Source of the DNA: Verrucomicrobiota bacterium
Lineage (GTDB): Bacteria; Verrucomicrobiota; Verrucomicrobiia; Methylacidiphilales; UBA1321
Assembly: GCA_013285645.1 (NCBI GenBank)
Contig: JABDHJ010000014.1
Span: 1-61,488 of the forward strand
Direction of reading: 5' to 3'
Length of the DNA stretch: 61,488 nt
Made by a program: the position numbers and the translations under genes. Positions 27,360-36,729 of the stretch are shown in pieces (position 1 is the stretch's first letter; every line of letters starts with the position of its first letter). A model generated the notes under the pieces. The model was given only the letters and a program-made list of their open reading frames with translations, was not told where the DNA came from and searched no databases.

Positions 27360-29390
27360 TCAACCATGCATATCACGAGTGTGATCGACGGTGCCATCGT
27401 CCTGATTATCGACTCGTTTGACCGCGAGACGTCGGAAAAAAAGGACGAGATCATTCCAGCAACCTATAGAAAACCAAATCGTGGTGACTATAGAAATCAC
27501 CAGCGGAATATAGACACTGGTGATGAGCCAATAATGAGCCCAGGCCAATGCGGACCACGGATGGATCAGATAACAGGCAGTTCCGATAAAAAAAACGGCG
27601 GCCCAAAGCATGCTCCAGAAGAAGATGCCCAGGGTCACCCAGCGATCGGACCGGGTAAAGTGCTGATCAATACCGACAATGTTATAGAGATGAAATCGAC
27701 TTCTTGCGGGTTTTGCATGGATAGGCTCGTTGAGAGCCTCGGGTTCAACCGCATATTTACCCCGGTGCAGGAGCCGATCCATGTCATGGGGTACTTTACA
27801 AGTGATGAGAGACACAATGGCGAAGGCGGAAAGCGCCACCAGGGAAGCATAAAATGAGATTTCCGTGCCGTTGAGTGGAAAGTTGGCGCCAAGGTGTTTG
27901 GATACAAAGATGGCCCAATGGCTGGAACCAAACTCAAAGCTCAAAGCCAACCTATTAAAGAGATCTACGCTGTCGGGTTGCCGCAGGAGAATTCCACCGA
28001 CCGCGAGGATAGAGCCGGTCAGTAGTCCCGTCCAAGCGCCGGCCGTCGTGGCTCGGCTCCAATAAAGACCGCCGATGATGCAGGCTCCCGCCCCTCCGAT
28101 AAAGATGGCGCCCGTGACTTGAAACCACATGGGTAGATATTCGGTCTGGGTAAAGAGAGCGCCAAAACAAAAGGCAAACACCGCCACACCGATAATGCAG
28201 GCTCGCAGAAGAATGATATGGGCGCGCGTGGAAAGGGGGCGTTCCCGGAGAGGAAGGATGACATCCTGGGCCAGAATGGTGCCCCAGGAATGAAGGTGCT
28301 GTCCGTCGCCACCAAGAATGCCCATGAGCACTATCGAAACAAAAAGTCCTTTGATTCCTATCGGAAGAACCTGCGCCAGCCCGATCGGCAACGTCATTTG
28401 TTCCGCGGTTTGGGGGTCGGAAATCTGGCTCAAACGGTGTTGCAGGTAGGCCGCTCCCGCCGGTTGATAAAGATAAGTCATGGAAACGAGCGCGAGAATC
28501 AACATCGTATTGGCGAGAGCGAAACTGCGCCAACCGCCGAGAATATTGCCCATGCGCGCCTCATGAGGTGAGGCCCCGGCTGCATTGAAACCGGAGGCAT
28601 TTTGCCAGGCCATGGCGGAATACATGCCTCCCCAGATACCCATGAGAACATACCAGACGTTAAAGTCCTTCACACCGGAGGAATCGAAAGGATTGACGAA
28701 AGACTGGCCCGCGGGCCTGGAGAGAAGCATCTCCCGCGTGTGAGGCCAATTTAAAGTCATGACGAGGGTCACGCCGATGATCACATAAAAGACCTGGGAA
28801 AACATGCCCTGGATACAGTCGGCCATCATGACAGTAATTTGACCGCCCGTAAGTGAAATATAGGTCGTGGTCGTGAGAAAGCCCCCCATCAGCAAGAGGT
28901 AGGTAGGTATGCTATAAGAAAAAAAGGAGATATGTTGGGGCAAATCCAGAAAATGAACCATGAATTTGCCTCCCACCACAGGGATGACGCCAAAATTCAA
29001 GAGACCCGCAATGAAGGCAAGGAGACCAGTAAAAAAGCGAAAATTGCGGCTGTAGCGCATTTCAAAAAATTGAGCCAAGGTGAGCGCACGCGTTTGCCGA
29101 TATCGATAACTGACCCAGCCGAATATGGTCATGATCAGTCCGACCACACCAGCCGCCATCCCCCACCAGCGGAAGGCAAAACCTCCATGGCTGAACCATT
29201 CAAACATGGCGACGTAGCCAATGGCCCCGGCGCCCATCTCGCTCTTCGCAGTGGCGAGCAAATAGCGGTTTCCCAACCGACTGCCTGCCATGAAATCGGC
29301 GACACTTTTAAGATACCGACGGGCGTAAATGGTGACCACCAGCACGGTCATGAGCGGAATGAGGACGATTAATATATCAAGAAAAGTCAT
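27360..29390 (-). CDS. sodium:solute symporter family (SSS) transporter
   Basis: 676 aa, with about 13-15 predicted membrane helices. SSS-like segments include LKSVADFMAGSRLGNRYLLA after helix 1, IFIGGAGACIIGGLYW, and GGQITVMMADCIQGMFSQVFY. Members use the Na+ gradient to import sugars, amino acids or carboxylates. Between GH39/lacI and a DUF4380-like gene, a monosaccharide or uronate is the likely cargo (inference). ATG 29390 is chosen over an upstream TTG at 29426, because TFLDILIVLIPL starts helix 1; no Shine-Dalgarno is visible for either. The 286-bp divergent region toward 29677 is AT-rich, with an operator-like site at its right end. Confidence 0.9.
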   Translation of the reverse strand: MTFLDILIVLIPLMTVLVVTIYARRYLKSVADFMAGSRLGNRYLLATAKSEMGAGAIGYVAMFEWFSHGGFAFRWWGMAAGVVGLIMTIFGWVSYRYRQTRALTLAQFFEMRYSRNFRFFTGLLAFIAGLLNFGVIPVVGGKFMVHFLDLPQHISFFSYSIPTYLLLMGGFLTTTTYISLTGGQITVMMADCIQGMFSQVFYVIIGVTLVMTLNWPHTREMLLSRPAGQSFVNPFDSSGVKDFNVWYVLMGIWGGMYSAMAWQNASGFNAAGASPHEARMGNILGGWRSFALANTMLILALVSMTYLYQPAGAAYLQHRLSQISDPQTAEQMTLPIGLAQVLPIGIKGLFVSIVLMGILGGDGQHLHSWGTILAQDVILPLRERPLSTRAHIILLRACIIGVAVFAFCFGALFTQTEYLPMWFQVTGAIFIGGAGACIIGGLYWSRATTAGAWTGLLTGSILAVGGILLRQPDSVDLFNRLALSFEFGSSHWAIFVSKHLGANFPLNGTEISFYASLVALSAFAIVSLITCKVPHDMDRLLHRGKYAVEPEALNEPIHAKPARSRFHLYNIVGIDQHFTRSDRWVTLGIFFWSMLWAAVFFIGTACYLIHPWSALAWAHYWLITSVYIPLVISIVTTIWFSIGCWNDLVLFFRRLAVKRVDNQDDGTVDHTRDMHG

Positions 29391-29649
29391 ACGTATTGCG
29401 AGACGTTCTATAGATTGAGAATGCAAAACTTGAGCGGTTGCCTCGAGGAGAAGAGTTCGCGAATTTCCATCTCATCAGACTAAAAATCATTCAATCGTTG
29501 ACTATAGAACGGTGAATCAGCATGCAAGGTTTTGGGGGTGCTTATATATTTTTAATTATTATGATCGCAAGCTTTTGATTATCAGAGTCACACTACGGAT
29601 ATATAGAATCTTTATATCTTTAGCGCACACGCTTAATTCTTGCTAGAAG

Positions 29650-29665
29650 AGACACCGATGTGCAT
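29650..29665. promoter_or_regulatory. putative LacI-type operator, site 6
   Basis: AGACACCGATGTGCAT; the right half is perfect, the left half degenerate. It ends 11 bp before the ATG at 29677 and could also affect the divergent symporter gene. Confidence 0.55.
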
Positions 29666-29676
29666 AACAAAAAATT

Positions 29677-30606
29677 ATGGACCTGGATCGATACGCTCTT
29701 TTTTGTAGCATGAGTCTTCTCCTAAGCTTCCTTTCCCTGCATGGAAAAGGAGCGGATTCGGGAGTTGATTCAGCCATGAAAATAGAGACGATTAAAATCG
29801 ATAACCAGGTTTGCGAGGCGGTAATCACAACCAAACCTTTCGTTCACCTGATCAGCTTCCGAATGAAGGGCGCCAAAAATCATCTCTTGAATTTTGAATC
29901 ACCGAATCCCTCGGCCAACGGACGGCTTCTGCGCCCTCTTTTCATTGTCGGCGCCAAGCTCTGGTATGCTCCCGAGGTTGCGGGTTCTTCCTTGTTCGGC
30001 AAACTCACTGGAGACGTCACCCAAAACAAAAACGAGGTAAATGCACAGTTGGACGTCGATCCAGGAACCGGATTACAGGGCAGGATTCGATTTGTGCTGG
30101 ATGAAAATCGACCGCTATTGACGATCACCAGCGTCATCCGGAATGCCGGAACTAAGGAAACGAAAACCAGTTGTTGGTGGCCAGTGTCGTTTGAGCCGGG
30201 TGGTCGCATGGAAGCTGTGCCGATACCGTCTTCGCCTGAGCCAGCCTTCAATTATCACTTTTGGTCCTACGGTGGCACTGCTTCTGAGCCAGGCTGTAAA
30301 ATTAGCAAAACAAACGTGGTTCTGGATTTGGATCACCCACTTCAGCCGCCCATTTTCAAAATCGGTTTTATGGCGCGCGAAATTATCCTCACCAAGCCCG
30401 ATTGCATCTATCGGCTGACTGTCATCGATCCGCCGGTCGATCCGCAACGGCAATATCCACATGGAGGCAGTCCTGTGATGCTTTATTGCGATCAAAAAAC
30501 ATGGTTTTGCGAGGCCGAGCTCTCCGGTCCACTGGCTCAACTTAAGCCCCAGGAAGAGACGGCGTTTACATTCGCCATCTCGCTTGAGCAGCCGCACAAA
30601 AATTGA
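29677..30606 (+). CDS. secreted protein, DUF4380-like (aldose-epimerase-type fold)
   Basis: 309 aa. N-terminal signal peptide (YALFCSMSLLLSFLSLHGKGA), followed by a beta-rich domain. The sequence SFRMKGAKNHLLNFE, LRPLFIVGAKLWYAPE, LTITSVIRNAGTKETKTSCWWPVSFEPGG and PPIFKIGFMAREIILTK resembles DUF4380, a galactose-mutarotase-like family found beside glycan-degradation genes. Function unproven; substrate binding or mutarotation in the periplasm is inference. Preceded within 12 bp by an operator-like site. An alternative start at 29710 (MSLLLSF) would also give a signal peptide. Confidence 0.6.
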   Translation: MDLDRYALFCSMSLLLSFLSLHGKGADSGVDSAMKIETIKIDNQVCEAVITTKPFVHLISFRMKGAKNHLLNFESPNPSANGRLLRPLFIVGAKLWYAPEVAGSSLFGKLTGDVTQNKNEVNAQLDVDPGTGLQGRIRFVLDENRPLLTITSVIRNAGTKETKTSCWWPVSFEPGGRMEAVPIPSSPEPAFNYHFWSYGGTASEPGCKISKTNVVLDLDHPLQPPIFKIGFMAREIILTKPDCIYRLTVIDPPVDPQRQYPHGGSPVMLYCDQKTWFCEAELSGPLAQLKPQEETAFTFAISLEQPHKN

Positions 30607-30649
30607 GTTTAGACAGACGGCGTTTTTCTCCGGGTTCATGAATCAAACT

Positions 30650-30665
30650 ATGCACCGATGTGCGC
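30650..30665. promoter_or_regulatory. putative LacI-type operator, site 7
   Basis: ATGCACCGATGTGCGC, 15 of 16 bases identical to the consensus, 107 bp before the first gene of the Verru_Chthon cassette in a 166-bp intergenic gap. Confidence 0.6.
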
Positions 30666-30772
30666 AATCGTTCCCTTGTTGTCAGGTCGAAATAAAGGAA
30701 TATTATCGCAGTTGCCAGCAATCACTATGTAAGCGGATTGTCATCTTTCATACTGACCAAAAAGTTTAGGTT

Positions 30773-31468
30773 ATGCGGATAAGTTCAATCAATCAGGCCA
30801 CCACCAGCAGGCCATTGTCGCAAAGGGCCTTTACCCTGGTTGAGATGCTGACGGTCATGGCGATTATCGCGTTGCTTTCGCTTTCCGTGCCAGCCCTTCA
30901 GTCCGCTTTGACTTCGGGCACGTTCAATTCAAACACATCGCAAATGAACGACTTGCTTAAGGGCGCCTATTCGGCGGCCCTTGCCAGAAACACGTATGTC
31001 TGGGTCGGCCTGACTCAATTATCCAACAACGGCGGCGTGGGAATGTCCTTCATCTATTCCCAGAGCGGGAGCGCAACCGACATCAACGCGCAGGCCACTT
31101 TGTACAAACCGGTGATTTTGAAAAACCTGAGCCTCACCAACATCCCCGCGAACGTGATGACGAATCGGATCACCGCAGGTTCTATTGCGCAAGTTTTCAG
31201 CTCTTCCAATACGCTGAACGTGTCTGGAACAACCGACCGGGTAACTTTTTCGACCACCATCGAAGGAACGTCGCAGACTCTCATGACCAACGATGCCCAG
31301 TCCACCAGCGCGATCATCGAAATCACTCCCACTGGCCAGGTTTCCATTGCATCGAAAAAATACGCCTGGGTCGAAATCGGCTTGAAGCCGACAAACGGGA
31401 ACAGCCGTGAAATGGCTGCGTTGCAAATGAATGCGTTTACCGGGCGGGTCGTGCAATATTTGCCTTGA
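30773..31468 (+). CDS. Verru_Chthon cassette protein D, GspH/FimT-like prepilin
   Basis: 231 aa. The type IV prepilin N-terminus is at residues ~18-45: QRAFTLVEMLTVMAIIALL, with F+1 and E+5, preceded by a short basic leader. Prepilin peptidase should cut before the Phe. The C-terminal domain is variable, Ser/Thr/Asn-rich, and ends in MNAFTGRVVQYLP, as do GspH/FimT proteins that close on a strand. First gene of the D-B-C-A cassette, with stop/start overlaps throughout. No assembly ATPase or secretin is present nearby, so the core machine must be elsewhere. Confidence 0.85.
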   Translation: MRISSINQATTSRPLSQRAFTLVEMLTVMAIIALLSLSVPALQSALTSGTFNSNTSQMNDLLKGAYSAALARNTYVWVGLTQLSNNGGVGMSFIYSQSGSATDINAQATLYKPVILKNLSLTNIPANVMTNRITAGSIAQVFSSSNTLNVSGTTDRVTFSTTIEGTSQTLMTNDAQSTSAIIEITPTGQVSIASKKYAWVEIGLKPTNGNSREMAALQMNAFTGRVVQYLP

Positions 31469-31980
31469 AAACAAAAGAAGCCGTGTCGGTAAACTCAAGA
31501 CACAAACTTTATTCCCTGCGGAATAAGGTCGCTTTTTCCTTGGTGGAAGTTGTCATCGCCATTGGTGTTTTTTCCTTTTGCCTGCTCATCTTGATCGCCT
31601 TGGTTCCGGTCGGCCTGACCAGTAATAAATCCACGCGAGACCGGACGATCGTCGCCGATCTCTGCAGCAGCCTCGAAACCGACATGAGGGAAACGCCGAC
31701 GGCAAACACGACGTCTCCCCTTTACCAGATCCCGATGCCAACGGCAGGGGCGACAACCAGCATTACGCTGTATGACAACTACCTGAGCACGACAAACACC
31801 TTCAGCACGACGAGGATGCCTGATAGCCAGTACCGCTTCACCATCACCCTGACCCCGCCCGCCGCCACCTCTCCCAACGATCCGGTCACCGCCAACATCC
31901 TTGCCTCATGGCCTGCCGCTGCGAGCACGAACATTGCCACCGGACTGGTCAACGTCAACGTGGGGATCAACCGGTTCTGA
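31465..31980 (+). CDS. Verru_Chthon cassette protein B, GspI/PilV-like prepilin
   Basis: 171 aa from TTG 31465 (overlaps the previous stop by 4 nt); GTG 31483 is an alternative. The prepilin motif KVAFSLVEVVIAIGVFSFC (E+5 kept) is followed by a hydrophobic helix ending ALVPVGL, the same shape as GspI and PilV. The small C-terminal domain has many Thr and Ser residues. Presumably a minor pseudopilin of the tip complex. Confidence 0.85.
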   Translation: MKTKEAVSVNSRHKLYSLRNKVAFSLVEVVIAIGVFSFCLLILIALVPVGLTSNKSTRDRTIVADLCSSLETDMRETPTANTTSPLYQIPMPTAGATTSITLYDNYLSTTNTFSTTRMPDSQYRFTITLTPPAATSPNDPVTANILASWPAAASTNIATGLVNVNVGINRF

Positions 31981-31982
31981 TC

Positions 31983-32993
31983 ATGACTTCGTCATCGATG
32001 AATCGGGCTTGTAGGCCTGGAAGCAAAGCCGCTTTTACCCTGGTGGAAATTCTCGTGGCCATCACCATCCTTGCGATCCTTACGCTGGTCATGGCGGCGA
32101 TTTTTGGCAACACCTCCACCTTGGTCTCGCAAAGCAATACCACCATGGGCGCACTCGACGCGGGTGAGGCGGTACTGGGACAAATCGGACTCGACATCTC
32201 CCGGATGGTTTTGCGCGACGATGTCGATTACGATTTTACGAAGCAGGCGGGAAACGACAGGCTTTCCTTTTATGCCCGGACCTCGGGCTTCGACACTTCG
32301 GGTACCTTCACCGCTTCTTTCGATTCTACCAGCAACTCTCTTCCCCGCCCCCTTTCGGTCGTCAGTTACGTTATGGGAGTCAATCCCAATCCCACGACTC
32401 CCGCCAGCACCTCCCCACAGCTAAATTATGGTGCGCTTCAAATCGGATGGCCGACAGCAGGCGCCACGGCGTTCACGCTTTCCGCGCTGGCGTCCACCTC
32501 CACGCTTGGGGTGCCCGCCACCGGAGTGCCGACGCAATATTTATACAATACATCCCCATCCTCCTCGGGCCCGTCGGATTTACCTCTGCCTACTTCCTAC
32601 ACGACCCTTGCGTCGGAAGTCATTCGTTTCGAATACTGCTTCGTCCTCAAAACGGATCCCGTTGCCAGTGATAATCCTCCCAAGCTGATCACCTGGATCG
32701 TTCCCCCAACGGTGAGCGGTACGCCACCTCCCATCGAAAACATTGCCGGAATCATCGTGGCCATCGTCGTCGTGGACCCTCGAAGCCGTGTCCTCTTTCC
32801 AACCGGGGCCGATGTCACCCTTGCGGCAAAATTTCCCGATGCCCAAAACAGTGCAACGAACCCTCCCAGTCAGGACATCCTGGCCATTTGGGCTCCGCTC
32901 CTGACCCCCGCCACATTGACGTCGGTGAATATTCCCACTCGCGCCATCGAAGGCATTCACGTCTACCAAAGGTACTTCCCTTTTCCCTGGTGA
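31983..32993 (+). CDS. Verru_Chthon cassette protein C, GspJ/PilW-like prepilin
   Basis: 336 aa from ATG 31983. The prepilin motif KAAFTLVEILVAITILAIL is at residues ~16-34. The long N-terminal helix then has TTMGALDAGEAVLGQIGLDI, resembling GspJ/PilW, where the helix runs into a substrate-like pseudopilin head. An upstream start at 31908 overlaps gene B and is rejected. Follows gene B by 2 nt and precedes gene A by 4 nt. Confidence 0.85.
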   Translation: MTSSSMNRACRPGSKAAFTLVEILVAITILAILTLVMAAIFGNTSTLVSQSNTTMGALDAGEAVLGQIGLDISRMVLRDDVDYDFTKQAGNDRLSFYARTSGFDTSGTFTASFDSTSNSLPRPLSVVSYVMGVNPNPTTPASTSPQLNYGALQIGWPTAGATAFTLSALASTSTLGVPATGVPTQYLYNTSPSSSGPSDLPLPTSYTTLASEVIRFEYCFVLKTDPVASDNPPKLITWIVPPTVSGTPPPIENIAGIIVAIVVVDPRSRVLFPTGADVTLAAKFPDAQNSATNPPSQDILAIWAPLLTPATLTSVNIPTRAIEGIHVYQRYFPFPW

Positions 32994-32997
32994 TGCC

Positions 32998-35900
32998 ATG
33001 AACAAAGATCATCACACATCGCGCACGGCAAGGAGAAGGGCAGGGAAAAGATCGGGCTCGCATGGCGCCGCGCTCATCATCGTCCTGACCTTCGTTGTCC
33101 TCCTTACCGTCCTGGTCGTGGCTTTCCTGGGCCATTCGCAAATGTCCACGCAAATCATGAGCGCACGCACCTCGGAGACCCAGGTCGATGTCATGTCCCG
33201 GACAGCCATTGAATTGACCAAGGGCGATCTGCGGCAGGAAATCATCGCCGGTTCCACCACCCCCACCTCGTCCATCTATCTCAACAACGGAATCACGGCA
33301 TTCATCCCCGCCGCCAACTTTACGGCTGTACCTTCGCGCACGGGATTCACACCTGGAACGATCGGCTCGGATCCAATGGACAATATCGTCAAGATCAGCA
33401 AGTCGGGGTCTGCCTTTTTCTCGGGCACAGGACCCTATAGCGCCTCTTACCCCTCACCCAATTTCGCATCCGCGTCCAGCACGGGCACACCTTCGCTCAA
33501 TGGTCGCCATATCGATTCCCCCACGAGTTGGACCACGACGGGCTGGGACAAGCCCCAGTTGGTCGACACGGTCAGGTACGGGACGAACAGTTTGAACAAC
33601 ATTCCCACCCCCGACTGGATTTATGTCACGTCCACGGGACGCAAAGTGCTGACCGCGCCCGCCTCCAACGTAGTGGGGAGATACGCCTTCGTGATTTATG
33701 ACGAAGGCGGTTTGTTGGACGCCAACGTGGCGGGCTCTCCCTCGTCCATCTCAAGCCCGGATGTCCGGGACCCGCAAAGAAAAGGTCCTCTCGCCCTGGC
33801 CGATCTCACGCAAATTCCGGGAGGCAGTAGTGTCAGCGCGGCAGGTTCGGGTACGGCGACGCCGACGATGACCGGCACCATGGTGGATTCTCTCATCAGT
33901 TGGCGCAACCAGGCGACAACCGCATCCGGCACTTTTTCAGCCATCACGAATTATCCCTCCGCCAATGCGCCCGATTATCTGAAGTATGTTTTTAACGGCT
34001 CCGTGAACCAGGGCTTCATTCCAGTCTACCCCGGCGATCAAAAATTTCTTTCCCGGCAGGACTTGCTGGCTTATTCCCTGGCTAATCCAGGAATTTTACC
34101 GCCGCAAAGCCTGGCTTACCTAGGCACCTTCACCCGGGGCCTGAATGCCCCGACTTGGAAACCGGCCAACCCGCCGGGAACGACCTTCAATTATACCCTC
34201 TTTACGGATAGGGCCTTCACCTCGCCGTGGACCTACAATGTCGATTCGGCCAATGTCCGCTGGCCAACAACTATTACGATTATTCGGCCAAAACTGGATG
34301 CGGACATCGATCCCAGTGCGACAACGGTCCCGACCGAAACAATCACCTTCAAGCAGGGAGACCCGGTGCTGCAACATCGTTTTCCCCTGAGCAAACTCGC
34401 GCTGCTCTCCAATCCCGCCGCCCAAACCGGGAACATCACCGCGCCCGCCGCCGGGGCCACCCAGGGGTCCGTCGCTTGGGCTGTCTATTATTACTTTGGA
34501 TTACAATGGGTGACCACGGACGGCTCTTTACCCGAGCCTCATTGGGAATACGCGAATGCCGTCAGCGGATCCAGTCTGGGGACTCCTACGGAAATAAGAT
34601 CGATTCCCGATGTGGCGGCTCTTCATAGCCGGGAACCCGATTTTTTCGAGATATTGCGCCAAGGCGTTCTTCGCGGCTCGGCCCAAGACATCATGGTCCT
34701 GGAAATGGGGGCCTCGATCATCGATCAATTCGATGCGGATGATAATCCTACGTGCATCACCGGTAGTCCTGGCACCGTCTTTCGTGAGGTATTTGGCAAA
34801 GAAAATATTCCCTACCTCTCCCAGATACTTCTATGGCCTTACCGCCCGAAATCCGATGTCACGCGCTCCACGTTTGAAGCTTATCTGGTGCCGATGTTCT
34901 GGAATCCCCATCGCAATGCCTCCACGGTCTCCACCACGGTCAATAACTTTCGGATGACGATGACACCGGGAACCGGAGCCACGATGCCGATCGCACTCAT
35001 TTCCGATCCCACACCCTCAGGTACCCTTCCTTATGTGAGCAAGTACGGTACTTCCGGAATGACATCGCCAGGAACGATCAACTTCATTACGTCGTCAACT
35101 GGAACCATTATATCCTATCAGGAACCGACGATCCTGAGTCTTTCGCCAGCCGTCTGTTCACCTGCGGGTGGAACGGGGATAGCGGATGCCACCGATGGCC
35201 GCTCGGGTTTCTATCTGGGCTCGGTGACGGCGCCGGACAAACAAACAACCATTAATGCCGGAGGAAGCGGCACGGGCATGTTTGATTTGATCCAAGCTCA
35301 GGTGGCGGCCTACGGAGCTACCGGCACGGGTACCACTACTTCTCTTGGTACGATCAACTGCGTGCTCCAGTATCAACCGACCGGGACGACTGCATGGTAT
35401 ACCTATGAAAATATACCTATCTCCACCGGCACCCCAGGCGCCCACAGTTGGGTGACGACTGACAGCGCCGGTGCCACGCCTTTTAATTCTTCCACGGGTG
35501 TTCTGGGCAGTGCCGTCAGCGCCAGCCCGTCCTTTTCAGGAGCTTTGGCATCGAGCTATTATGCTGGCATTTCCTGCGGACCGCTCGATCCCCGCGCTTG
35601 CGGCCCGGCGGGCGGCGGTGGTGGTGGCATTGTCCACACCCAACTCTTTACGACGAGGATCGGATCGATTTTGCCAGGCGGCGCCACCTGGCAACCGCTC
35701 GCCCCAGAAACTGCCGCCTCCCCGGGATCCGCATTGCAATCGACCGTGGACAATGCCGATTTCGGATACATTCCCTTGAGTGACTCAGCCCATCTCACCT
35801 CTGTCTTAGTTCCGGGTGCCAAGCCCGATTATTTGGGAATGTGGAACGAAAACAATACGACAACCGTTTACAACTATTATCAGGATTATACTTTCATCGC

Positions 35901-36729
35901 CACGGGTGGCACGGCCGGAGATCGAGTCCAACGACCGGGAGATGGCATTTACTATAACCCATCGGGAACCGGGGCCAATCCCGAGGCCCTGCCGTCAAGT
36001 ACCGTCGATTACATCAAGGACCGTCCAATCATTTTAAATCGACCTTTTCGGAGCGTCGGGGAATTGGGTTATGCATACCGCGGGGTCGAATGGAGAACCA
36101 TCGACTTTTGTTCGGGCAATCTCAGCGGCGATGCGGGCTTGCTCGACATGTTCACAGTTGGAGAGAGCCAGAAATTGACTCCCAATTATTCCGTGACCAG
36201 TCCCGTCCAAGCCTACTACACATCGGCCCTCACGGGTGGGCTGGTGAATATCAACACTCATCATCCGGAAGTTTTGGCGGCCCTTCTTTCCGGCTCCCTG
36301 AAAAATGACGTCGATTCCACGTCTCCGGTACCTGCCAGCAATTTGATCAGTTCGGCGCAGGCCAATGCCATCGCCAGCGCCATCGTCACAGAGACGGGAA
36401 CCAGCACGGCCACCCATGGACCGCTGATCAATCGCTCCGAGTTGGTGACGCGAATCATGAGCCTCTCCGGCGTCACAACTCAATTGAGCGGCACGGTTTC
36501 CAAGCCCGAACGGGAAGCCGTGGTACGAGCGCTGGCGGAACCGACCGATACCAGAACGTGGAATCTGCTGGTCGATCTGGACGTGCAGGTCGGACATTAT
36601 CCGCCGTCTTCGACAACCCTCGACCAATTCAGTGTGCAGGGCGAACGGCGGTATTGGCTCCATCTGGCCATCGACCGTTACACCGGCAAGGTCATCGACG
36701 AACAACTCGAGGTGGTAAATGACAACTAG
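32998..36729 (+). CDS. Verru_Chthon cassette protein A, very large GspK/PilX-like protein
   Basis: 1243 aa. After a basic leader it has GAALIIVLTFVVLLTVLVVAFL, a hydrophobic helix without the Glu+5, as in GspK and PilX. The body is a large secreted domain rich in Gly, Ser, Thr and Pro. Near the C-terminus it has LVNINTHHPEVLAALLSG and SSAQANAIASAIV, matching the GspK helix-hairpin-helix segment (ININTA.pEvL). GspK caps the pseudopilus tip, so protein A is its probable counterpart, enlarged about fourfold. Stop overlaps the next gene by 11 nt. Confidence 0.85.
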   Translation: MNKDHHTSRTARRRAGKRSGSHGAALIIVLTFVVLLTVLVVAFLGHSQMSTQIMSARTSETQVDVMSRTAIELTKGDLRQEIIAGSTTPTSSIYLNNGITAFIPAANFTAVPSRTGFTPGTIGSDPMDNIVKISKSGSAFFSGTGPYSASYPSPNFASASSTGTPSLNGRHIDSPTSWTTTGWDKPQLVDTVRYGTNSLNNIPTPDWIYVTSTGRKVLTAPASNVVGRYAFVIYDEGGLLDANVAGSPSSISSPDVRDPQRKGPLALADLTQIPGGSSVSAAGSGTATPTMTGTMVDSLISWRNQATTASGTFSAITNYPSANAPDYLKYVFNGSVNQGFIPVYPGDQKFLSRQDLLAYSLANPGILPPQSLAYLGTFTRGLNAPTWKPANPPGTTFNYTLFTDRAFTSPWTYNVDSANVRWPTTITIIRPKLDADIDPSATTVPTETITFKQGDPVLQHRFPLSKLALLSNPAAQTGNITAPAAGATQGSVAWAVYYYFGLQWVTTDGSLPEPHWEYANAVSGSSLGTPTEIRSIPDVAALHSREPDFFEILRQGVLRGSAQDIMVLEMGASIIDQFDADDNPTCITGSPGTVFREVFGKENIPYLSQILLWPYRPKSDVTRSTFEAYLVPMFWNPHRNASTVSTTVNNFRMTMTPGTGATMPIALISDPTPSGTLPYVSKYGTSGMTSPGTINFITSSTGTIISYQEPTILSLSPAVCSPAGGTGIADATDGRSGFYLGSVTAPDKQTTINAGGSGTGMFDLIQAQVAAYGATGTGTTTSLGTINCVLQYQPTGTTAWYTYENIPISTGTPGAHSWVTTDSAGATPFNSSTGVLGSAVSASPSFSGALASSYYAGISCGPLDPRACGPAGGGGGGIVHTQLFTTRIGSILPGGATWQPLAPETAASPGSALQSTVDNADFGYIPLSDSAHLTSVLVPGAKPDYLGMWNENNTTTVYNYYQDYTFIATGGTAGDRVQRPGDGIYYNPSGTGANPEALPSSTVDYIKDRPIILNRPFRSVGELGYAYRGVEWRTIDFCSGNLSGDAGLLDMFTVGESQKLTPNYSVTSPVQAYYTSALTGGLVNINTHHPEVLAALLSGSLKNDVDSTSPVPASNLISSAQANAIASAIVTETGTSTATHGPLINRSELVTRIMSLSGVTTQLSGTVSKPEREAVVRALAEPTDTRTWNLLVDLDVQVGHYPPSSTTLDQFSVQGERRYWLHLAIDRYTGKVIDEQLEVVNDN

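Noticed and set aside
29402..29512. Inverted GTTCTATAG / CTATAGAAC near the symporter start
   Set aside because: Short, AT-rich and not repeated convincingly; similar CTATAGA strings occur within the coding region.
14861..30301. 15-bp identity TGAGCCAGGCTGTAA at 14861 and about 30287
   Set aside because: One copy is within coding sequence and about one such match is expected by chance in 61 kb.
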